From positions 1 through 19,788 of the forward strand of contig JAHFEI010000008.1 in NCBI GenBank assembly GCA_023248615.1: DNA of 19,788 bases, read 5' to 3'. The translations under genes and the position numbers were made by a program. This DNA comes from Nitrospinales bacterium (lineage in GTDB: Bacteria; Nitrospinota_A; UBA7883; JACRGQ01). This document shows positions 16,123 to 19,788 of the stretch, one piece after another. Under the pieces are notes generated by a model, which ran no database searches, was not told where the DNA came from, and worked only from the letters and a program-made list of their open reading frames with translations. The first letter of the stretch is position 1. Every line of letters begins with the position of its first letter.

Positions 16123-16610
16123 GCCTGTTTCCTATCTGCCTTCAGGGTGACTATAGCCTGTGCGGCTATGCCTTCGCCCCTGCCGGTGAACCCCATCCGC
16201 TCGGTGGTGGTGGCTTTTACGCCAACGTTTTCCACCATGATACCAATCGCTCCGGCGATTGCCTGGCGCATGCCGTCAATGTACGGCGACATCTTCGGCC
16301 CTTCCGCAATTATCACGGAGTCGATGTTGTTTACCGAGAAACCTTTGCCAGCCACCAATGATGCTACGTGCTTTAGCAACAGAAGGGAAGAGATGTCCTT
16401 GTACTGCGGGTCGGAGGGGGGGAAATGACTGCCTATGTCGCCAAGCGCAAGCGCACCCAGCATCGCATCGCATATGGCGTGTAGCAACACATCGGCGTCG
16501 CTATGCCCCAAAAGCCCTTTCTCGTGCGGTATCTCCACGCCGCCGATTATCAGCTTGCGCCCCTCGGCAAAACGGTGTGCATCGAAACCTATCCCTGCTT
16601 TCACACGCAC
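16119..16610 (-). CDS. ispF: 2-C-methyl-D-erythritol 2,4-cyclodiphosphate synthase
   Basis: About 163 residues. GIGFDAHRF near the start gives the Asp and His metal ligands, followed by GHSDADVLLHAICDAMLGA with the third ligand, GDIGSHFPPSDPQYKD and the C-terminal ERMGFTGRGEGIAAQA signature. It forms the cyclic diphosphate intermediate of the MEP isoprenoid pathway. The start is uncertain. The frame stays open to a TTG at 16655, but family proteins begin 5-8 residues before GIGFDAHRF, so the GTG at 16610 (or the one at 16604) is most likely. Neither has a Shine-Dalgarno. The usual partner ispD is absent. It leads the operon ispF-gltX-cysS-rlmB. Confidence 0.93.
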   Translation of the reverse strand: MRVKAGIGFDAHRFAEGRKLIIGGVEIPHEKGLLGHSDADVLLHAICDAMLGALALGDIGSHFPPSDPQYKDISSLLLLKHVASLVAGKGFSVNNIDSVIIAEGPKMSPYIDGMRQAIAGAIGIMVENVGVKATTTERMGFTGRGEGIAAQAIVTLKADRKQA

Positions 16611-16611
16611 A

Positions 16612-16655
16612 TGATACACAGTTATTAAGGTAGCAGGCAATTGGAACTGTTCCAA
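16612..16655 (-). promoter_or_regulatory. Candidate promoter and palindrome upstream of ispF
   Basis: A perfect inverted repeat TTGGAAC-n-GTTCCAA (16641-16655) is followed on the minus strand by TTGCCT, 18 bases and TATCAT (16617-16612), a plausible -35/-10 pair. The palindrome adjoins the -35, where a dimeric regulator could bind. A start site after this -10 would leave almost no leader before the GTG at 16604-16610, matching the missing Shine-Dalgarno. Confidence 0.35.
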
Positions 16656-16882
16656 AATCGGGAGTGGAAGTCGGGAATGTTTCTACGGAGGCTCATGGGT
16701 CGGTCACGGGTTCGTGCTAAACCCGGCGGCCTTAGGCCAAAACAGGCACAACTTGGCGCCTTTTACCGCCAAAATTCTAAGGCAACCCGCCCACTACTCA
16801 GCGGCTACTGGCGGGCGTATGAGATGCCCGCCCATGGAGCCGAGTTGGCACACCGAAACGTGCGGCTGGGGGGAGAGGGGGG
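16656..16882. other. Hairpin-rich intergenic spacer
   Basis: No supported gene. Four stem-loops follow one another: CGGGTT/AACCCG (16707-16725), GGCCT-t-AGGCC (16728-16738), TTGGCG/CGCCAA (16753-16772) and GGCGGGC/GCCCGCC (16810-16832). The last is framed by CGGCT/AGCCG (16802-16842). The last hairpin could end transcription from the 65-residue protein gene, but no T tract follows it. Confidence 0.5.
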
Positions 16883-17080
16883 TTAGGGTTTGCGTTCCCC
16901 GTATGTCTCTCTCCACGAATCAGACCCCTGCCCATACCGAAACCATGCAGTGGAGCCGGGCTTAAATGGATCATCATCATTCCGGAGGTAGTTCTTGGTG
17001 GCAGTAAGGGCATCAACTACCTTGTAGAGCACCACAATCACCAGCAAGAAAAGAGTTCCTAAAACTATATTAATTAACAT
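16883..17080 (-). CDS. Small single-pass membrane protein, 65 aa
   Basis: I do not recognise this family. ATG 17080 has a good Shine-Dalgarno (AAAGGGG, 6-base spacing). One hydrophobic helix spans about residues 2-24 (MLINIVLGTLFLLVIVVLYK) with no signal-peptide cleavage site. A polar tail of about 40 residues rich in Asp, Gly, Trp and Tyr follows (NDDDPFKPGSTAWFRYGQGS), probably cytoplasmic by the positive-inside rule (K20, K29, R33). It is monocistronic in appearance, with structured spacers on both sides. The clear ribosome site and the TM-plus-tail layout argue that it is real. Size and layout recall small subunits of respiratory complexes, but nothing nearby supports that. Confidence 0.65.
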   Translation of the reverse strand: MLINIVLGTLFLLVIVVLYKVVDALTATKNYLRNDDDPFKPGSTAWFRYGQGSDSWRETYGERKP

Positions 17081-17305
17081 AAATTACCCCTTTCGTAGAA
17101 GAGTTACACAGTGACTCTAGCTGTGCCATTCTAACACTTCCGCTTGGAATTAGCACGAAATTGGTGGGTGGTGTGGGATTGCTCCCGATGGCAGGCCGCA
17201 TAAATTCCGCCCGCTATTTTACCTCGCACAGATGTAACGCCTTTAATTACTGAGCTTAATTTCGACAAAGGTATTTGTATGGCTACGGTTTGGGTTTTGG
17301 CTGTT

Positions 17306-17344
17306 GAAAAAATAAATGGGGAGCCATCTGGCGACGGCCCCCCA
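17306..17344 (-). terminator. Intrinsic terminator (minus strand)
   Basis: On the minus strand TGGGGGGCC, a 10-base loop and GGCTCCCCA pair in 8 of 9 positions and run straight into TTTATTTTTT. This is a textbook Rho-independent terminator. It lies about 350 nt downstream of rlmN, so either rlmN has a long 3' UTR or a separate minus-strand RNA ends here. Confidence 0.8.
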
Positions 17345-17415
17345 TTCTAAGGGGAGGTTAGAGGGTGATCTAACGAAACTAGCTGTCCCTGGCGGGAAGC
17401 ATTGTTTCTGTTCTC

Positions 17416-17476
17416 TTAATAAGCAAGTAATATGCCAGTATTACAACATGCTGATAATTAATGGCTTGCTTGTTAA
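17416..17476. repeat. Long imperfect inverted repeat with nested hairpin
   Basis: Arms of 12 bp (TTAATAAGCAAG and CTTGCTTGTTAA) pair at all positions if one G-U is allowed, enclosing 37 nt that contain a TAATA-tgccag-TATTA hairpin. The ends could be those of a miniature element or the base of a folded RNA. Confidence 0.55.
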
Positions 17477-17690
17477 TAGTTGTGAGTGCTAGCTTAGGGG
17501 TATCCCCTCGTGGTGTAATGATAATGCCGCATATTTTGAAGGTGTAAGAATAACATCAACTAAAACATAGCCATGCACCTTAAAAGCACTACTGTAGCGT
17601 TTTCGTAGCATGTGTGGCATTCGTAGTTTTAAGTACATTCGCAATGAAAGCAGTATGTTACATGCACAGCCAGCTACTGTTCTGATTCTG

Positions 17691-18728
17691 TCACATATTC
17701 ATGGATGATTTTAGCTGACCGCAGGCCGCTTCAATATCTCCGCCCTTGCTCATTCTTATGGTGCAGTCGATTCCGGCATTTTCCAGTGTTTCCTTGAATG
17801 CATTTACCCTTTCGCTACCGGAGGGTTTAAAGCCCGATTCCGAAATAGGGTTGAAACGTATGATATTCACCTTTGCCTGGACTTTATGTATTGCTCTAAT
17901 TAACTGCTTTGCGTCATGTTGGGAGTCATTTACCCCATCGAACAGGATGACCTCCATGGTTATTTTTCGCCCGTGTTTCAGGGGATATTCGGCACACGCC
18001 TTCATTATCTCCTCTACCGGGAATTTCTTGTTCACGGGCATAAGCGAGGTTCGTGTCTCATTGTTTGCGGCGTGGAGCGAGATTGCCAAGTTGGCATTCA
18101 GCTCCATTGAAGCCAGTTTGGTTATCTGCTTGGGAAGGCCGACTGTGGATATGGTTATCTTCCTGCCACCTATATTGAACCCGTCCTCAGCGTTCAAGAT
18201 ACGCGCCGCCTCGGCAACCGCTTCCAGATTGTCCAGCGGCTCTCCCATACCCATAAACACCACATTGGTGACTTCAGCGGCAGAGGGGTCGCGCCGCACC
18301 TCGATAACCTGATTAAGTATTTCACCAGCCGTAAGGCTTCTGGAGAAGCCCTGCTTGCCTGTGGCGCAGAATTCGCAGGAGAATTTGCAACCTACCTGGG
18401 TGGAAACGCAGACGGTCTTCCTTTTATCTTCCGGGATGTAGACGGTTTCCACGCTTAGGCCGTCCGCCAAGCCGAAGAGGTACTTTATGGAGCCGTCTTT
18501 CGACGTTCGCTTTTGTACCGTTTCCAGCCCGCTGGCGCAGTGAGTTAGCGCCAACTTTTCGCGGAACGACTTAGAAAGGTTGGTCATTTCGGAGATATCG
18601 CAACAATTTTTCACGTAGAGCCAGTCGCGTATCTGTTTTGCGCGGAACGCCGGTTCCCCCAGCGAGCGCATCAACTCGTCCTGTTCCTTCCAGCTAAGGT
18701 TTTTCAGGTTGGTTTTTTCGGCCTGCAT
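17691..18728 (-). CDS. rlmN: Dual-specificity 23S rRNA/tRNA adenine-C2 methyltransferase RlmN
   Basis: 345 residues, normal length. The N-terminal accessory domain (about 1-90) is followed by a radical-SAM barrel with the 4Fe-4S motif CxxxCxxC at C114, C118 and C121 (CKFSCEFCATGKQGFSR). FMGMGEPLDN (SAM contact), ISTVGLPKQI and ISLHAANNETR follow. The C-terminal catalytic Cys is C336 (GGDIEAACGQL). The internal Cys used as methyl carrier in RlmN is expected from the family pattern. By family it methylates C2 of A2503 in 23S rRNA and A37 of some tRNAs. Its ATG overlaps the stop of the 89-residue gene by one base (TGATG) and lacks a good Shine-Dalgarno, so it is translated by reinitiation. Confidence 0.97.
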   Translation of the reverse strand: MQAEKTNLKNLSWKEQDELMRSLGEPAFRAKQIRDWLYVKNCCDISEMTNLSKSFREKLALTHCASGLETVQKRTSKDGSIKYLFGLADGLSVETVYIPEDKRKTVCVSTQVGCKFSCEFCATGKQGFSRSLTAGEILNQVIEVRRDPSAAEVTNVVFMGMGEPLDNLEAVAEAARILNAEDGFNIGGRKITISTVGLPKQITKLASMELNANLAISLHAANNETRTSLMPVNKKFPVEEIMKACAEYPLKHGRKITMEVILFDGVNDSQHDAKQLIRAIHKVQAKVNIIRFNPISESGFKPSGSERVNAFKETLENAGIDCTIRMSKGGDIEAACGQLKSSMNM

Positions 18729-18997
18729 CAGGAGTTGCCGCCCCTGATTTGTTCTATTTCCGCATCCGCTTTATCCAGTATTTTCCTTATAAATGCCGCA
18801 GAATGCTCCTTCAGGATGCTGGCCGCCTGAGGGTCTGGCATGGCTCCCAGCTTTTGGGCTACCATTATTTCCTCTTCGGCGACCTTTGATTTGGCCACAG
18901 AGCGGATTTCTTCTATTTCCTTTCTCTGTTTTTCCGTCAGTTTTATCCCGGCCTTCGTCGCCGTTTTTTCCATTGCCAGTTCAAGGGCGCTTTTCAT
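18728..18997 (-). CDS. Conserved-looking small helical protein upstream of rlmN, 89 aa
   Basis: ATG 18997 is chosen over a longer reading from 19060 because GGAGG lies 5 bases before it and the sequence MKSALELAMEKTATKAG reads as a natural N-terminus. The protein is highly charged and helical: a central EKQRKEIEEIRSVAKSKVAEE stretch looks like a coiled coil. There are no cysteines, signal peptide or membrane segment. It is cytosolic, and I know of no function. Its stop overlaps the rlmN start (TGATG), so the two are expressed in fixed ratio, which makes a ribosome- or RlmN-related role plausible by context only. Confidence 0.82.
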   Translation of the reverse strand: MKSALELAMEKTATKAGIKLTEKQRKEIEEIRSVAKSKVAEEEIMVAQKLGAMPDPQAASILKEHSAAFIRKILDKADAEIEQIRGGNS

Positions 18998-19040
18998 AAA
19001 AACCTCCGCTATCCAAATATGACTATTTCCCAGTACCGAT

Positions 19041-19087
19041 CCCGCGCCATGCGGGAGCAACTTTAATACGGAAAAGCCCTTGTTGCT
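19041..19087 (-). promoter_or_regulatory. Structured leader ahead of the 89-aa gene and rlmN
   Basis: Two adjoining inverted repeats, CCCGC-gccat-GCGGG (19041-19055) and AGCAAC/GTTGCT (19056-19061 with 19082-19087), sit 44-90 nt before the start codon. If transcribed they would give two tandem stem-loops. I recognise no known riboswitch class. Confidence 0.35.
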
Positions 19088-19094
19088 ACCGTGA

Positions 19095-19116
19095 ATTTTC
19101 GATAAATGACGAAAAT
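19095..19116. repeat. Operator-like inverted repeat
   Basis: Perfect 7-bp arms ATTTTCG and CGAAAAT are separated by 8 bp, spanning about two helical turns as for a dimeric repressor. It lies between the solo CZB gene and the 89-aa/rlmN unit, about 100 bp before the latter. Confidence 0.45.
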
Positions 19117-19200
19117 GGGGAAAATGTGTTTAACCTTCGGAATGGCGGATTTAGGGTATTTACATGGCTCCAATCCACCGTCCCCGCCGTATAGGAAATA

Positions 19201-19566
19201 CTAAGCTTCCTTCTTCCAATCCATCATCTTCGTGGTAAGTGTGGTGGAAATGGCGGCAAAAGGTGTCCCGTTTTCCAAAGCCTTTGCCGCGTCAGTGCCT
19301 TTCCCGGCGATAACAAGAGACGCGACCTTGGCAGCTTCCTTGTGGAACTTTGCATGCAGGTCTATTACGGTCTTGTAGCGGTCCGACTGCTTTTCTTTAG
19401 CGTCGAGAGTCGTCCCATACAGCCATTTTCCAAAATCGCACTGGTTATCGGCGCCGATTTTTTCAACCGGTATCTCAACTACGCCCGTATCAATCATGGT
19501 TCTCAGCCGGGCTTTCCACATCCCGTGCGCACCAATTGCTTTAGTAATTTCGTCTTGAACTGACAT
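19201..19566 (-). CDS. Stand-alone CZB (chemoreceptor zinc-binding) domain protein
   Basis: 121 residues, essentially a single CZB four-helix domain. The zinc ligands are all in place: H14 (AIGAHGMWKARL), C43 in the CxFGKWLYG motif (CDFGKWLYG, 43-51), and H71 plus H75 (DLHAKFH). There is no membrane helix, signal peptide or signalling domain, so it is a soluble cytosolic protein. CZB domains usually sit at the end of methyl-accepting chemotaxis proteins or diguanylate cyclases, where Zn2+ binding or Cys oxidation by HOCl tunes signalling. ATG 19566 has a strong Shine-Dalgarno (GAGGAGGG, 8-base spacing). No chemotaxis gene adjoins it, but the flagellin in this window shows the cell is motile. 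Confidence 0.9.
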   Translation of the reverse strand: MSVQDEITKAIGAHGMWKARLRTMIDTGVVEIPVEKIGADNQCDFGKWLYGTTLDAKEKQSDRYKTVIDLHAKFHKEAAKVASLVIAGKGTDAAKALENGTPFAAISTTLTTKMMDWKKEA

Positions 19567-19694
19567 GTGCCATTCCCTCCTCTATTAGTATTGGTATATA
19601 TGTAGGGCACCCCAACTTCCCCGTGATACTATCAAACCGTGCCAATGCTTTCAACCGGCATTTCCGGCAGGAGTTTCCCCGAAATTATTTTAGC

Positions 19695-19787
19695 CTACAG
19701 TAGAGCGAGTTGCAGGGGGGTGCCGCTTTGGGGGATTTGATAGTTGTCGTATTTCCCATGCCTGCGTAAGAGTTCCCCGATGCCGTC
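19695..19787 (-). CDS. Possible C-terminal end of a gene (partial), unknown
   Basis: The minus-strand frame is open from the right edge to TAG at 19697-19695 and reads DGIGELLRRHGKYDNYQIPQ followed by SGTPLQLALL. Codon use (mostly C/G third positions) and composition look coding, and the strand agrees with its neighbours. Thirty residues are too few for me to name a family. The other minus frames read less naturally. Confidence 0.35.
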   Translation of the reverse strand, partial: DGIGELLRRHGKYDNYQIPQSGTPLQLALL

Positions 19788-19788
19788 G

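Larger units (their letters stand above)
17081..17690. other. 610-bp region without genes, rich in RNA-like structure
   Basis: No open frame here looks coding. Visible elements are: overlapping hairpins AGAGT/ACTCT (17100-17118) and CACAG/CTGTG (17107-17125); a terminator (17306-17344); GTTAGA-gggtga-TCTAAC; a long stem TTAATAAGCAAG/CTTGCTTGTTAA (17416-17476) with an inner TAATA/TATTA hairpin (17428-17443); AGGGG-tat-CCCCT (17496-17508); and direct repeats of GGTGTAA (17512-17518, 17541-17547). It could hold a minus-strand small RNA or a long rlmN 3' UTR. Confidence 0.5.

Noticed and set aside
16701..16730. tRNA T-arm-like sequence (GGGTTCGTGCTAAACCC)
   Set aside because: The loop lacks the TTCRA pattern, and no acceptor, D or anticodon stems can be drawn around it.
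16641..16886. Plus-strand small ORF (81 codons) with GGAGG before an internal ATG at 16694
   Set aside because: It is Arg/Gly-rich without any recognisable motif, covers the stem-loop block and overlaps the start region of ispF; the hairpins explain the sequence better.
17416..17476. Integron attC site
   Set aside because: The inverted arms lack the RYYYAAC/GTTRRRY core sites, and no integrase or cassette gene is nearby.
19625..19645. Sigma54-like TGGCACG before the CZB gene
   Set aside because: The -24 half matches, but the -12 position reads GATA instead of TTGC, so the site is not credible.
1..19788. CRISPR array, insertion sequence or prophage
   Set aside because: No regularly spaced direct repeats longer than about 12 bp, and no transposase, integrase or phage structural motif in any frame.

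Overview
The window is a stretch of chromosome from a flagellated, Gram-negative (diderm) bacterium of roughly 50-55% GC. The diderm call rests on TolB and a TolR/TolA pair. Motility rests on a flagellin and a free-standing CZB (chemoreceptor zinc-binding) protein. The mix of a family 9 glycosyltransferase with a four-Cys tail, an IspF-GltX-CysS-RlmB cluster and a NarL-type two-component pair fits lineages such as Desulfobacterota, Nitrospinota or Nitrospirota. I cannot place it more precisely by eye. I see no transposase, integrase, phage gene, CRISPR array, rRNA or tRNA.

Left arm (1-3942, plus strand): the 3' end of a CgeB/group-1-like glycosyltransferase, a family 9 (heptosyltransferase-like) glycosyltransferase overlapping it by 4 bp, a 205-residue protein I do not recognise, and a SAM-dependent methyltransferase. 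This reads as a glycan-modification operon. Because a flagellin lies just beyond the convergent tol genes, flagellin glycosylation is a reasonable but unproven role; LPS or capsule synthesis is the alternative.

The rest of the window is on the minus strand. 3948-6497 holds tolR-tolA/tonB-tolB in transcription order, tightly coupled, but with no tolQ/exbB before it and no pal after it. 6614-7465 is a short flagellin with a sigma70-like promoter preceded by a tandem 12-bp repeat. 7661-8095 encodes a small secreted, Thr/Ala/Ser-rich protein followed by a strong hairpin. 8227-9453 encodes a VirK/YbjX (DUF535) protein with an added N-terminal coiled coil. 9806-12449 is a sensor kinase with a large extracytoplasmic domain and its LuxR-type response regulator.

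12536-16610 is a housekeeping operon: ispF (isoprenoid synthesis), gltX and cysS (tRNA charging), with 4-bp overlaps, then rlmB (23S rRNA methylation). 16656-16882 is a hairpin-rich spacer. 16883-17080 encodes a 65-residue single-pass membrane protein. 17081-17690 has no gene but much secondary structure, including a textbook terminator that would end minus-strand transcripts about 350 nt past rlmN. 17691-18997 is an 89-residue helical protein translationally coupled to rlmN (23S m2A2503/tRNA m2A37 methylation), behind a structured leader. 19201-19566 is the solo CZB protein. The right edge may hold the last 30 codons of another minus-strand gene.

No single locus stands out as a clearly new system. 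The best leads are the structured non-coding block downstream of rlmN, the coiled-coil VirK-family protein, the solo CZB protein, the incomplete tol locus and the unknown gene in the glycosylation operon.
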